Shown: positions 9,865-17,714 of the stretch, one piece after another
Numbering within the stretch: position 1 is the stretch's first letter
Layout of the letters: each line of letters starts with the position of its first letter
Origin: Colwellia sp. M166
GTDB lineage: Bacteria > Pseudomonadota > Gammaproteobacteria > Enterobacterales > Alteromonadaceae
NCBI RefSeq assembly: GCF_024585285.1
Contig: NZ_CP040755.1
Location: 868,001-932,000 of the forward strand
DNA: 64,000 bases
Direction of reading: 5' to 3'
Translations under genes and position numbers: made by a program
Notes under the pieces: model-generated
Seen by the model: the letters and a program-made list of their open reading frames with translations, nothing else
The model's database searches: none
What the model was told of the DNA's origin: nothing

Positions 9865-10431
9865 ATGATTAAAAAACATATAGGTTTTCTTTTAAACCTG
9901 ATTGCCATCGCATTATTTATACCGGGTATACTATTACCGATGTTTTCGCTCAATATGGCTATGACCGCTAATGTCAGTGGTGCTAAATTAAGCAACACAA
10001 TCGTTGATAAGAGCTTGTCATTATTACAAACAATACAAGAACTATGGCAGGATGAACGCTTACTCGTCGCGATATTAATTCTCGCCTTTTCGCTGTGTAT
10101 TCCAGTAATAAAGTTTATTTTACTGAGTCTGGCTTATGCCAAGAAAAATTCTCGCTTGGAAGCTACAATCTATAACTTTATAGGTCAAATAGGAAAATGG
10201 TCAATGGCTGACGTTTTTGTCGTCGCTATTTTTCTTGCCGTACTTTCAACCAATCATGCGGAAACAGCAACAGAGCAACAATTAGCTCTGTTTGGTTTTA
10301 AATTAGACTTTATTGTTAGTAGCCAGACCTTATCGGCATTAGGCCCTGGCTTTTATTATTTTACCGGTTACTGTCTGTTATCTTTGTTGGGCACAGCAAT
10401 AAGTAGCAGCAGTGTGCGAACAAAAGTTTAA
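9865..10431 (+). CDS. PqiA-like (paraquat-inducible protein A) membrane protein, single domain
   Basis: The protein has about 188 residues and four predicted membrane segments. The PqiA-domain hallmark KWSMADVFVVAIFLAVL lies in the third. PqiA proteins pair with MCE-family PqiB in lipid transport across the envelope, but no pqiB or pqiC is beside this gene, and classic PqiA has two such domains. The frame is open from 9730, but the upstream 45 codons look unlike the family, so ATG 9865 (MIKKHIGFLLN) is preferred. ATG 9838 is an alternative. Confidence 0.8.
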   Translation: MIKKHIGFLLNLIAIALFIPGILLPMFSLNMAMTANVSGAKLSNTIVDKSLSLLQTIQELWQDERLLVAILILAFSLCIPVIKFILLSLAYAKKNSRLEATIYNFIGQIGKWSMADVFVVAIFLAVLSTNHAETATEQQLALFGFKLDFIVSSQTLSALGPGFYYFTGYCLLSLLGTAISSSSVRTKV

Positions 10432-10551
10432 ATCTACCCTCAGTAGTGCCAATCTAGACAGTAATAGATTAAAGCCATGAGATAATATACAGTAAGTTCT
10501 CTGCTAAACAGTATTTATACATTGAATTAACACTTGATAATGGAGTATTTT

Positions 10552-10785
10552 ATGGATCGTTCAAACCACGACATGGCAAGTTTATTCGCTCAACTGGGCC
10601 TTAAAAATAGCGATGAAGAAATAGAGTTTTTTATTGCCGCTAACCGCGGAATTCCAGAGAATCAAGCGTTGGCTGATGCTGACTTTTGGAGTAGTGGCCA
10701 AGCGCAATTTCTTCAAGAAGCGATCCAACTTGATTCGGATTGGAGTGAAGTTGTCGATACTTTAGATGCTTTATTAAGAGCATAG
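10552..10785 (+). CDS. DUF2789 family protein
   Basis: The 77-residue protein has the DUF2789 pattern ASLFAQLGL, then IEFFIAANRGI, then ADADFWSSGQAQFL and DSDWSEVVDTLDALL. The ATG at 10552 is preferred over an in-frame ATG 12 bases upstream because GGAG sits 6 bases before it. Function of the family is unknown. The protein is small, acidic and cytoplasmic. Confidence 0.88.
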   Translation: MDRSNHDMASLFAQLGLKNSDEEIEFFIAANRGIPENQALADADFWSSGQAQFLQEAIQLDSDWSEVVDTLDALLRA

Positions 10786-10949
10786 CCTTATTGCAAGACT
10801 CGGATTAACACCACAGATTACGTTTTGACGATAAAAAAACTTATCTGCACGTTTTTCAACTAAATAAGCATAATTGTATTCACTAAAGATACGAATAGGT
10901 CGGTGATGTAATGAACAATAGACATTACCATCGACCTTCAATCCATCTT

Positions 10950-11138
10950 GACTCACATCCCTGTGAGAACCTTATCGAAATCAATAACGCGGCTTGTAAG
11001 CCTTTTAAAATCCGCCCTTGGGGAGCTTACCAGCGGTTCGATAACCGCCGATAATTTCCTTCCTATAGAATAAAAATGATCGTTGTTTTCAAAACGCTGG
11101 TTAGCGCTGAGTGGGCTCAAACTTAATAGACTCGGTAT
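10950..11138 (-). repeat. MITE-A half copy
   Basis: It matches one half of the full MITE-A in reverse orientation, from 'gactcacatccctgtgag' to the terminal repeat ending 'ctcggtat'. The other half and its terminal repeat are absent. It lies in the non-coding stretch between the DUF2789 gene and the far end of the integron array. Confidence 0.7.
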
Positions 11139-11432
11139 AACTAACATAGACACATCGCCATAAAAAAAAGCAAAAGAACAAATTAAGGGTATAATTATTA
11201 ATTAAAGGAGGTAGATTTTGAGCTCGGCTACTTGTAACACCTAGCTCACTGCAGAATTGTTTAGTGTGGCTGTAAGCAGTGTACAAGATACACTCCAATA
11301 ATAAGCTACAGTAGCTCAGAGCTTATCTGACAGTTACTCAATTTTTAAGGTCTTTTGTCAGCTTAGACTTTAGCGACTACCTTTCAGGTATTCTTTTGTC
11401 GAATAATGCTATTACTTGACAAAAATAAATCC

Positions 11433-11515
11433 ATATAACCTCTTCAAGCGACTGATAATTTTTGGCTAGAATAGAAAGGAACGAATGACAGCCAACTGCT
11501 TGCAGTCCGTTATTC
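11433..11515 (-). other. attC-like site after the first GNAT gene
   Basis: Read on the minus strand the site runs from R''-like GAATAAC (11515-11509) to R'-like GTTATAT (11439-11433). Inner arms GACTG / CAGTC and GTTGGCT / AGCCAA pair around a loop of about 22 bases. It starts 7 bases beyond the stop codon of the minus-strand GNAT gene, as expected for a cassette. Confidence 0.6.
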
Positions 11516-11521
11516 CATGTT

Positions 11522-12025
11522 TCATTCGCTAGCAAACTGAACCGACATCGCTAGTTTTTCAATTCCATGTGACGGAGTCCACCTTCTAAATTCAAGAAAA
11601 CCATGTTTTTTGTACAAATTAATTGCCGGCTTATTAACAACAGCTGTTTCTACTATTGCAACTTTAATAACAAATGCTTTTAGAACATAGTTTATCAATT
11701 TGTCTGCGATGCCTTTCCTAAAATACATTGGATCTACAGTTAAACTATGAATGTCTAAATGTTTTTCATTAATTTTTATTTCAATAATTGCTGCGAGACA
11801 ATTATTATCACTAAAACCATAAAAATCAGTTTTCGAATTGACTATGTCTCTAACACTCCGTAATAGAGGTGGAAAATCAAGCACGCCAATAAGCTGAGCT
11901 TCAACTTTGTAAGAGTTTTGAAAAATAGTATGAATTTGATCAGCAACAATTTCATTTGAACTTTCAAGTTTGGTTATCATACTGCGACTTGCCTCAAGAC
12001 TTGCATTGCTATCTAACACTCCCAT
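11522..12025 (-). CDS. GNAT-family N-acetyltransferase (integron cassette gene)
   Basis: The protein of about 167 residues has the GNAT core: the strand LDIHSLTVDPMYFRKGIADKLINYVL (acetyl-CoA-binding pattern near residue 95) and the C-terminal AINLYKKHGFLEFRR. The substrate cannot be told. The ATG at 12025 lies inside the R' box (GTTAATG) of the preceding attC-like site. The in-frame ATG at 11980 (MITKLESSNE) would start nearer the usual family start and may be the true one. It occupies one cassette between hairpins at 11433 and 12023. Confidence 0.8.
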   Translation of the reverse strand: MGVLDSNASLEASRSMITKLESSNEIVADQIHTIFQNSYKVEAQLIGVLDFPPLLRSVRDIVNSKTDFYGFSDNNCLAAIIEIKINEKHLDIHSLTVDPMYFRKGIADKLINYVLKAFVIKVAIVETAVVNKPAINLYKKHGFLEFRRWTPSHGIEKLAMSVQFASE

Positions 12026-12104
12026 TAACAAGCTTTAAAATTGTTGGTTAAAGTGTATGAGGAAAATAGCCAACTGTATTTTTTCGCTTTAAGTTCTTGT
12101 ATGG
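12023..12104 (-). other. attC-like site between the two GNAT cassettes
   Basis: On the minus strand the outer arms ACAAGAACTTAAAG and TTTAAAGCTTGT pair, as do the inner arms CAGTTGGCTA and TAACCAAC. The site ends in GTTAATG. It sits directly after the second GNAT gene's stop codon (12110). Confidence 0.55.
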
Positions 12105-12109
12105 ATAAT

Positions 12110-12541
12110 TTACACAAACCTACACATACCATGACCTAGAGAGTTGTTTGGTCGCAATACATAGCCATAACGAGTATAAAAAATTTCTTTTCCTTTTGCT
12201 GCTAACAGTCCGACAGTAGACCCCTTTTTCGCTGTAACTGATAAATATTTTTCTATTTGTTCCATTAAAGCAGAGCCAATAGCAGAATTTTGATAACTTG
12301 GAGCAACAATAACATCTTGAATATAAAAATACATTGCTCCGTCACCAACTATGCGCCCCATACCAATTAGTTTAGTTTTATCGCGGACAGTGACGTGAAA
12401 CAAAGAATTATTTAAGCTAATTTTAGCTAAATTGAAATCTAACTGCCCCCAGCCAATTTGAGCCCTTAAATTTATAAACTCTTCAACTGAGGGGCTTTCT
12501 AGCTTGATAAAATACTTATTAGAATCCACGGCTATCTCCAT
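12110..12541 (-). CDS. GNAT-family N-acetyltransferase (integron cassette gene)
   Basis: The protein of about 143 residues starts at MEIAVDSNKYFIKL. The acetyl-CoA motif is IQDVIVAPSYQNSAIGSALMEQI near residue 80, and the C-terminal FYTRYGYVLRPNNSLGHGMCRFV is characteristic of small GNAT enzymes. The upstream 41 codons of open frame run through the attC-like hairpin and are not protein-like, so the ATG at 12541 is preferred. The gene fills the space between two attC-like sites and is a typical single-gene cassette. Substrate unknown. Confidence 0.83.
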   Translation of the reverse strand: MEIAVDSNKYFIKLESPSVEEFINLRAQIGWGQLDFNLAKISLNNSLFHVTVRDKTKLIGMGRIVGDGAMYFYIQDVIVAPSYQNSAIGSALMEQIEKYLSVTAKKGSTVGLLAAKGKEIFYTRYGYVLRPNNSLGHGMCRFV

Positions 12542-12545
12542 TAAT

Positions 12546-12640
12546 CCTAGCCTCATTAAGAGGCGAGAATTCGTTGGTAAAAATAAGCGACGAAGGAGCA
12601 AAAACCAACAGTTATTGTTCCTTTTGAGTAACTTGATATG
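12546..12640 (-). other. attC-like site upstream of the second GNAT gene
   Basis: On the minus strand the arms ACTGTTGG / CCAACGA and CTCAAAAGG / CCTCTTAATGAG pair around a loop (TTTTTGCTCC...). The loop and arms are almost the same as in the site at 15558-15655, including the palindrome GCCTCTTAATGAGGC at the R' side. Confidence 0.55.
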
Positions 12641-12694
12641 TGTCAATGCGCCATACTGTACCAATTAACGTACTTAAACACATTGGAGTTAGAC

Positions 12695-12944
12695 ATGGAT
12701 GCAATTAGTTACACAACCGCTCGTGCAAATTTAGCAAATACAATGACGCATGTCTGCAATGATCACACTGCAATTATTATTACACGTAAAAAGTGAAGAT
12801 CCTGTTGTTATGATGTCGTTAGAATATTATAACGCCATGCAGGAAACTACATATTTACTAAGATCTCCTGCAAACCTTTTAGAATTTATTGCCGAGCTTG
12901 AGGCTAGTAATGGAACTAAAAGAAAGCTTATTGAACGAAGTTAA
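12695..12944 (+). pseudogene. Antitoxin YefM (Phd/YefM family), frameshifted
   Basis: From ATG 12695 the frame reads MDAISYTTARANLANTM and then ITRKK, followed by a TGA at 12794. The next frame continues DPVVMMSLEYYNAMQ and LLRSPANLLEF to the stop at 12944. Together these match YefM from end to end. The break lies at an A5 run (about 12788-12792), where one base too many is present. YefM binds and neutralises the RNase YoeB. The reading direction is opposite to most cassette genes, as is common for toxin-antitoxin cassettes with their own promoter. Confidence 0.75.
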
Positions 12945-13028
12945 CATTTTCAACAAAAGCTTTACTGGCAAATCATCGACAAAACAATACTTAAACGTAT
13001 TAATTTACTCGATACAACGCTTTGCTAA
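12945..13028 (+). pseudogene. Relic of toxin YoeB
   Basis: Immediately after the yefM stop the frame reads QQKLYWQIIDKTILKRIN, which matches the YoeB core (LYWQ..DKKILKRIN). The YoeB N-terminus and the C-terminal catalytic part are missing, and the frame ends in TAA at 13026-13028. There is no start codon. The downstream sequence belongs to a higA relic on the other strand. Confidence 0.6.
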
Positions 13029-13084
13029 GCGGAAAACAATGGTTGGCTATAATCGCGATGCGGTGGATTATAATGCATACTCAT
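13025..13084 (-). pseudogene. N-terminal relic of antitoxin HigA
   Basis: On the minus strand ATG 13084 overlaps the higB stop (TAATG) and reads MSMHYNPPHRDY, the usual HigA beginning (NPPHPG type). The frame then stops at 13027-13025. The Xre-type helix-turn-helix domain is gone. Confidence 0.55.
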
Positions 13085-13110
13085 TAGTGATAGTCCTCAT
13101 AGGTGAGAAT

Positions 13111-14375
13111 TGACGTGGTTTAATGGATTCGACTACCCCAGTTAAGACATAATAACCTTAACTGGAGAACATAAATGACAAAACGTAAAAAATACACCAA
13201 AGAGTTTAAACTTGATGCAATTTCTTTAGTCAGAGATCAAAATATTAGTGTATCTGAAGCGAGCAGAAATCTAGGTATTGGAAATCAAATGCTTGGCCGC
13301 TGGATCAAAGAAGCAGAACAAGAAGATGGTCAAGCTTTTCGAGGTAACGGTAAGCTAACACCTGATCAAGAAGAAATACGTAAATTAAAAGCCCAAGTAA
13401 AGCGCCTGGAGATGGAGCGTGAGATATTAAAAAAAAGCGACGGTCTTCTTTGCAAAAGAAACGAAGTGAAATATTCGTTTATTACCCATCATAAGAAGAT
13501 CTGGCCTGTGGTACTTATGTGCCGAATATTGGGTGTAAAAAGCAATAACTATTATAGTTATCAAAAGCGTAAATTAGATAAGCCAAGTGATTCAACACAC
13601 CAAGAGATGCTTGAGTTAGTAAAGGATATTGCCAAATTTAGTGACAATACCTATGGCGAAAGACGTATTAAAGCGGTACTGAATGCGTTGAGTTTCCGCG
13701 TAAGCCGATGGACAGTAGCCAAATTAATGAAAGAGGCTAATGTTTGGGTTCGTTACAAAAAGAAATATAAAGCAACAACCAATAGCAATCACAATAAGCC
13801 GCTTTATAAAAATGAGCTTGAGCAAAATTTCATCACAGAGCAGCCAAATCAAGTGTTTGTTGGTGATATCACTTATATTTGGACTGCGGAAGGTTGGCTC
13901 TATTTAGCGGTTGTTATCGACCTATACGCTCGCAAAGTTGTTGGCTGGAGCATGGGGTCAAGAATGAAAGCTCAACTTGTCTGTGATGCACTAACGATGG
14001 CTGTTTGGCAAAGAAGCCCAGAGAAAGGACTTATTGTTCATTCCGATCAAGGTGTTCAATATGCAAGCCACCAGTACCGAAAATTACTTAATAACAATGG
14101 CTTTATTGGCAGTATGAGTAAAAAGGGCTGCTGTTGGGATAATGCCGTTGCTGAAAGCTTCTTTGGTAGCCTAAAGCAAGAGCGTGTTCATTGGAGAAAT
14201 TATGAAACACGCTATGAAGCGCAACAAGATATAATGAATTACATAACCATGTGGTACAACAGTAAGCGACTACACTCTTACTTAGGGTATCAAAGCCCAA
14301 ATGATTTTGAATTAAAAATTAATGAGTTAGAAAAAGTAGCTTAACTAGGGTGACTGAATTTACTTGACCAGGTCA
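13111..14375 (+). mobile_element. IS3-family insertion sequence, copy a (1265 bp)
   Basis: Ends are TGACGTGGTTTAATGGATTC on the left and ...ACTTGACCAGGTCA on the right, imperfect inverted repeats. A 3-bp duplication AAT flanks it (13108-13110 and 14376-14378). It is nearly identical to the inverted copy at 16515-17778 but one base longer: the A tract at the orfA-orfB junction is A8 here and A7 there. It interrupts the higB gene near its 3' end. Confidence 0.92.
13175..14344 (+). CDS. IS3-family transposase, OrfA and OrfB fused in frame
   Basis: The 389-residue protein combines an N-terminal helix-turn-helix OrfA (about residues 1-95, with MTKRKKYTKEFK and the leucine-zipper-like KLKAQVKRLEMEREILKK) and an OrfB with the rve DDE catalytic domain. 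Visible acidic motifs are VGDITYIW, HSDQGVQYAS and DNAVAESFFGSLKQE. Normally the fusion is made by -1 frameshifting on the A tract. Here an extra A (A8) puts both parts in one frame, so fusion transposase would be made constitutively and free OrfA would not be made by normal decoding. Confidence 0.9.
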   Translation: MTKRKKYTKEFKLDAISLVRDQNISVSEASRNLGIGNQMLGRWIKEAEQEDGQAFRGNGKLTPDQEEIRKLKAQVKRLEMEREILKKSDGLLCKRNEVKYSFITHHKKIWPVVLMCRILGVKSNNYYSYQKRKLDKPSDSTHQEMLELVKDIAKFSDNTYGERRIKAVLNALSFRVSRWTVAKLMKEANVWVRYKKKYKATTNSNHNKPLYKNELEQNFITEQPNQVFVGDITYIWTAEGWLYLAVVIDLYARKVVGWSMGSRMKAQLVCDALTMAVWQRSPEKGLIVHSDQGVQYASHQYRKLLNNNGFIGSMSKKGCCWDNAVAESFFGSLKQERVHWRNYETRYEAQQDIMNYITMWYNSKRLHSYLGYQSPNDFELKINELEKVA

Positions 14376-14629
14376 AATATAAGCATTACCATCTATAAAC
14401 TCGAAATAATACGCCAATTACCATTTACAGTAATAGACCAAACCCCGTCACGATTCCCTTTTAATGGGTGTAACTTAAAGCCGGGTAAATTGATATCATC
14501 AATTTCTTGTGCGGTATCTATTGCGGCAAGTTGCATTCGTAATTTACTTTGATGTTTTGCCTGAATACCTGAAACACTACCAGTTTGAAACTATTTCTTA
14601 AGGCCTGTGTGTTTAAAAGGTTTAATCAT
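14376..14629 (-). pseudogene. HigB-type toxin gene, broken three ways
   Basis: On the minus strand ATG 14629 reads MIKPFKHTGLKK, then an amber codon, then FETGSVSGIQ, LPGFKLHPLKGNRDGVWSI and VNGNWRI. This is the HigB/RelE plasmid-killer pattern. One T is missing after NWRII, which shifts the frame into EFIDGNAYI, and the IS3 copy follows. On the other side of the IS (13107-13084) the last residues LTYEDYH and the stop are found in the continuing frame. The gene was a normal 92-residue HigB. The toxin RNase cannot be made. Confidence 0.75.
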
Positions 14630-14728
14630 ACAACAAGTTTAGCGTGAGGCGCATCAGATATCGATAAAAATATAGCCCGTTTTATGCCATTGACACGCAA
14701 TCCAGACCAATATAACAACTTGTTATTA
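14628..14728 (-). other. attC-like site before higBA
   Basis: On the minus strand it runs from TAATAAC (R'') to GTTGTAT (R'), with AACAAGTT / AACTTGTT as outer arms. The R' end abuts the higB start codon on its right and the R'' end overlaps the stop of a small membrane ORF. This is the arrangement expected for a cassette junction. Confidence 0.5.
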
Positions 14729-14920
14729 ATGCGAAAATGGAAATAATGCTGTTTGAACTAATGCTGATACTATCGCAGGAGAATGAATAGATGTTTGTTT
14801 ATACTGTCTAGCAAACCACGCTAATGTAAAAGTAATGCCAAGTGATATAAAAGAAATAATAAAATTAACTAGTAGTAACTTAAATGCTCTAGTTTCTTTT
14901 ACATAATCTGAACCCTTAAA
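14726..14920 (-). other. Possible small membrane-protein ORF without a clear start
   Basis: The minus-strand frame is open for about 64 codons and ends at TAA 14728-14726, reading RAFKLLLVNFIISFISLG, then FTLAWFARQ and SALVQTALFPFSH. Two hydrophobic segments make a small membrane protein likely. No ATG, GTG or TTG with a ribosome-binding site is seen near the beginning. It may be a damaged second gene of the DUF6624 cassette. Confidence 0.3.
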
Positions 14921-14940
14921 TTAACAGTTATAAGCGCACA

Positions 14941-15537
14941 TTAATTCAAGTCTATTTCAGGGTGATCTTTAATCCCGTACATTTTTTCCATTATTTTCAG
15001 GTAAAAATCTAAAGGGGGCATTTTCATTTCCTCACGTCGTTTATCTACATTAACTTCATCTTCGATGGGGCTAAACAAGACTTGACCTTCACTCACGTCA
15101 GCTTGAGTACCATAGATTTGCTTCTTTCCTTGTGCAATAAGAACTCTATCAGTTAAGAGCGCAACTTGTTGTCCAGTAACTCCCTCACCATTTAAGTATG
15201 ATTTTTTTAAATGAGGCAGCATTTGCTCTTTGAATGTAATATCTGGTGAATGTTGAATAATCAAAAAGGCAGCGTTAACTCCTTCTGTGCCAACTAGATC
15301 TTTAGTTAGCCAGGAGTGTTTCTTTATAATAGCTTTTAGCCTAACTGTATTGGTTGCATCTATTGCATTTTTTTTAGCCACTAATTTTTTTGTTATATTC
15401 TGCCAACCAATTTTATTTATTTGATTCCTAATTTTTTGGTCTTTAATTTCCATTTCAATCAACTCTTTTTGAAGAACAGAATTAATTTCAGCTAAAGTAA
15501 CAAAAGGAATAAATAATAAAATTGTTAAGTAACGCAT
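14941..15537 (-). CDS. DUF6624 family protein, probably secreted (integron cassette gene)
   Basis: The protein of about 198 residues starts at MRYLTILLFIPFVTLA, a short signal peptide. GGAGAG lies 7 bases upstream of this ATG, so it is preferred over an upstream in-frame start. The core (IIKKHSWLTKDLVGTEGVNAAFLIIQHS, then TDRVLIAQGKKQIYGTQ, then a VDKRREEMKMPPLDFYL end) matches the DUF6624 pattern. Function unknown. It lies between attC-like sites. Confidence 0.75.
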   Translation of the reverse strand: MRYLTILLFIPFVTLAEINSVLQKELIEMEIKDQKIRNQINKIGWQNITKKLVAKKNAIDATNTVRLKAIIKKHSWLTKDLVGTEGVNAAFLIIQHSPDITFKEQMLPHLKKSYLNGEGVTGQQVALLTDRVLIAQGKKQIYGTQADVSEGQVLFSPIEDEVNVDKRREEMKMPPLDFYLKIMEKMYGIKDHPEIDLN

Positions 15538-15557
15538 GAACTGAACTCTCCTTGTAC

Positions 15558-15655
15558 ATATAGCCTCATTAAGAGGCAACAAAATAGTTGGTTAAAATAA
15601 GCGATGAATGAGCAAAAACCAACTGTTTTTTGTCCTTTTGAATGACTTGATATAT
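15558..15655 (-). other. attC-like site between parDE and the DUF6624 gene
   Basis: On the minus strand arms CAGTTGG / CCAACTA and TTCAAAAGGAC / GTTGCCTCTTAATGA pair around a 28-base loop, ending GAGGCTATAT. This last box equals the GAGGTTATAT of the site at 11433 except for one T to C change. The sequence is closely related to the site at 12546-12640, with only the outermost bases differing. Confidence 0.58.
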
Positions 15656-15704
15656 TTTTTATACCATAATATATTATATATAGGTACTTATGGGGTTTCA
15701 TATC

Positions 15705-15944
15705 ATGGCTAAAAACACAAGCGTAACATTAGGTGATCATTTTGATCAGTTTATAAAACAACAACTTAACACTGGTCGTTATGGCTCAGCAAGTGAAGTT
15801 GTTAGAGCTGGATTAAGAGTGTTAGAAGATCAAGAAGCTAAACTTTTAAACTTACGCAATATGCTAATCCAAGGCGAACAAAGCGGCGTTATCGATTACA
15901 GCTATGAAAATTTGTTGATTGAGCTAGATAAAAATAACCATTAA
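15705..15944 (+). CDS. parD: ParD-family antitoxin
   Basis: The 79-residue protein MAKNTSVTLGDHFDQFI has the ribbon-helix-helix fold of ParD, with GRYGSASEVVRAGLRVLEDQE in the DNA-binding part. It represses its own promoter and neutralises ParE through its C-terminal tail. ATG 15705 is preferred over an in-frame ATG 15 bases upstream because GGGG precedes it at a suitable distance. parE starts within its stop (TAATG), indicating translational coupling. It reads against the array direction, and an AT-rich promoter-like region lies at 15655-15690. Confidence 0.92.
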   Translation: MAKNTSVTLGDHFDQFIKQQLNTGRYGSASEVVRAGLRVLEDQEAKLLNLRNMLIQGEQSGVIDYSYENLLIELDKNNH

Positions 15945-16258
15945 TGAATAAATTTTTACTGTCTTCGAAAGCCAAAATAGATTTAATTAAAATAGCTAGA
16001 TATAGCCAATTAACTTGGGGAATACCTCAACGGAACGATTACCTAAAAGTATTAGATAGCACATTTCAGCTGTTAGCTAATGAACCCGAGTCAGGGCTCA
16101 ATTGTGATTACATTAGAGAGGGCTACAGCAAATATTCACAAGCTAGCCATGTGATTTATTACAAAAAGTATAAAAACAACCAAATTTTTATAGTGCGTAT
16201 ATTACATAAAAGTATGGACGTTAACACCGCACTCAAGAAAAATATAACGAGCCTGTAG
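15944..16258 (+). CDS. parE: ParE-family toxin
   Basis: The 104-residue ParE (RelE/ParE fold) poisons DNA gyrase in characterised members. Visible pattern: KAKIDLIKIARYSQLTWG, then FQLLANEPESGLNCDYIREGY, then HVIYYKK and IVRILHKSMD. The start overlaps the parD stop by one base. Both genes appear intact, unlike the two other toxin-antitoxin pairs in the array. The 3' end overlaps the R' arm of the next attC-like site. Confidence 0.92.
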   Translation: MNKFLLSSKAKIDLIKIARYSQLTWGIPQRNDYLKVLDSTFQLLANEPESGLNCDYIREGYSKYSQASHVIYYKKYKNNQIFIVRILHKSMDVNTALKKNITSL

Positions 16259-16290
16259 AATTACTCGTTTTTATTAAAATTAAATAATGA
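16242..16290 (-). other. R' half of an attC-like site cut by the IS1182 relic
   Basis: On the minus strand GAGTAATTCTACAGGCTCGTTATAT matches, apart from two bases, the R' arm of the site at 18556-18700. The matching R'' arm is not found nearby, because the IS1182 relic begins about 150 bases to the right. Confidence 0.45.
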
Positions 16291-16545
16291 AAATACTCTA
16301 ACTGGATTATTTTCTTTTAACAATCAAAAACGTTTACGTTTTTGGCGGTTTTAATTTTTCCATTCCTAAGCATGAATAATGACTGGTTTTTACTTGTTTT
16401 TGTCTTTTGAGGTTATTTTAGTGGCAATAGACAAGGGTTTTACCTTTAATGCAGGTTGTCTCTTAACTTTTCAATGTTATGAACAAGGCAATACATTGGC
16501 CATTGGGTGTTCACTGACCTGGTCAAGTAAATTCAGTCACCCTAG

Positions 16546-17424
16546 TTAAGCTACTTTTTCTAACTCATTAATTTTTAATTCAAAATCATTTGGGCTTTGA
16601 TACCCTAAGTAAGAGTGTAGTCGCTTACTGTTGTACCACATGGTTATGTAATTCATTATATCTTGTTGCGCTTCATAGCGTGTTTCATAATTTCTCCAAT
16701 GAACACGCTCTTGCTTTAGGCTACCAAAGAAGCTTTCAGCAACGGCATTATCCCAACAGCAGCCCTTTTTACTCATACTGCCAATAAAGCCATTGTTATT
16801 AAGTAATTTTCGGTACTGGTGGCTTGCATATTGAACACCTTGATCGGAATGAACAATAAGTCCTTTCTCTGGGCTTCTTTGCCAAACAGCCATCGTTAGT
16901 GCATCACAGACAAGTTGAGCTTTCATTCTTGACCCCATGCTCCAGCCAACAACTTTGCGAGCGTATAGGTCGATAACAACCGCTAAATAGAGCCAACCTT
17001 CCGCAGTCCAAATATAAGTGATATCACCAACAAACACTTGATTTGGCTGCTCTGTGATGAAATTTTGCTCAAGCTCATTTTTATAAAGCGGCTTATTGTG
17101 ATTGCTATTGGTTGTTGCTTTATATTTCTTTTTGTAACGAACCCAAACATTAGCCTCTTTCATTAATTTGGCTACTGTCCATCGGCTTACACGGAAACTC
17201 AACGCATTCAGTACCGCTTTAATACGTCTTTCGCCATAGGTATTGTCACTAAATTTGGCAATATCCTTTACTAACTCAAGCATCTCTTGGTGTGTTGAAT
17301 CACTTGGCTTATCTAATTTACGCTTTTGATAACTATAATAGTTATTGCTTTTTACACCCAATATTCGGCACATAAGTACCACAGGCCAGATCTTCTTATG
17401 ATGGGTAATAAACGAATATTTCAC
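16546..17424 (-). CDS. IS3-family OrfB (DDE integrase domain)
   Basis: The 292-residue OrfB carries the rve domain with VGDITYIW, HSDQGVQYAS and DNAVAESFFGSLKQE. It is identical in sequence to the second part of the fused transposase of copy a. Its start overlaps the orfA end by 4 bases, as is usual in the family. The functional transposase is the OrfAB frameshift product. Confidence 0.9.
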   Translation of the reverse strand: MKYSFITHHKKIWPVVLMCRILGVKSNNYYSYQKRKLDKPSDSTHQEMLELVKDIAKFSDNTYGERRIKAVLNALSFRVSRWTVAKLMKEANVWVRYKKKYKATTNSNHNKPLYKNELEQNFITEQPNQVFVGDITYIWTAEGWLYLAVVIDLYARKVVGWSMGSRMKAQLVCDALTMAVWQRSPEKGLIVHSDQGVQYASHQYRKLLNNNGFIGSMSKKGCCWDNAVAESFFGSLKQERVHWRNYETRYEAQQDIMNYITMWYNSKRLHSYLGYQSPNDFELKINELEKVA

Positions 17425-17714
17425 TTCGTTTCTTTTGCAAAGAAGACCGTCGCTTTTTTTAATATCTCACGCTCCATCTCCAGGCGCTTTACTTGGGCTT
17501 TTAATTTACGTATTTCTTCTTGATCAGGTGTTAGCTTACCGTTACCTCGAAAAGCTTGACCATCTTCTTGTTCTGCTTCTTTGATCCAGCGGCCAAGCAT
17601 TTGATTTCCAATACCTAGATTTCTGCTCGCTTCAGATACACTAATATTTTGATCTCTGACTAAAGAAATTGCATCAAGTTTAAACTCTTTGGTGTATTTT
17701 TTACGTTTTGTCAT
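17421..17714 (-). CDS. IS3-family OrfA (helix-turn-helix)
   Basis: The 97-residue OrfA carries the N-terminal helix-turn-helix and ends LKKATVFFAKETK after the A7 tract. OrfB begins just before the stop. A -1 shift on the A7 tract would give the OrfAB fusion with the junction LKKSDGLLCKRNE, which is exactly the sequence encoded in frame by copy a. Confidence 0.88.
   Translation of the reverse strand: MTKRKKYTKEFKLDAISLVRDQNISVSEASRNLGIGNQMLGRWIKEAEQEDGQAFRGNGKLTPDQEEIRKLKAQVKRLEMEREILKKATVFFAKETK

Noticed and set aside
11206..11250. Perfect Shine-Dalgarno (AAAGGAGGT) followed by TTG and an 8-codon frame
   Set aside because: Too short, with no attenuator-like structure or downstream gene. 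Probably chance or a relic at the array's far end.
13030..13110. C-terminal part of YoeB on the plus strand
   Set aside because: The minus strand of this stretch encodes the HigB end and HigA start (EDYH stop, then NPPH), which fit much better.
14364..14552. Plus-strand 62-codon ORF at the right end of IS3 copy a
   Set aside because: It is the reverse complement of the higB relic.
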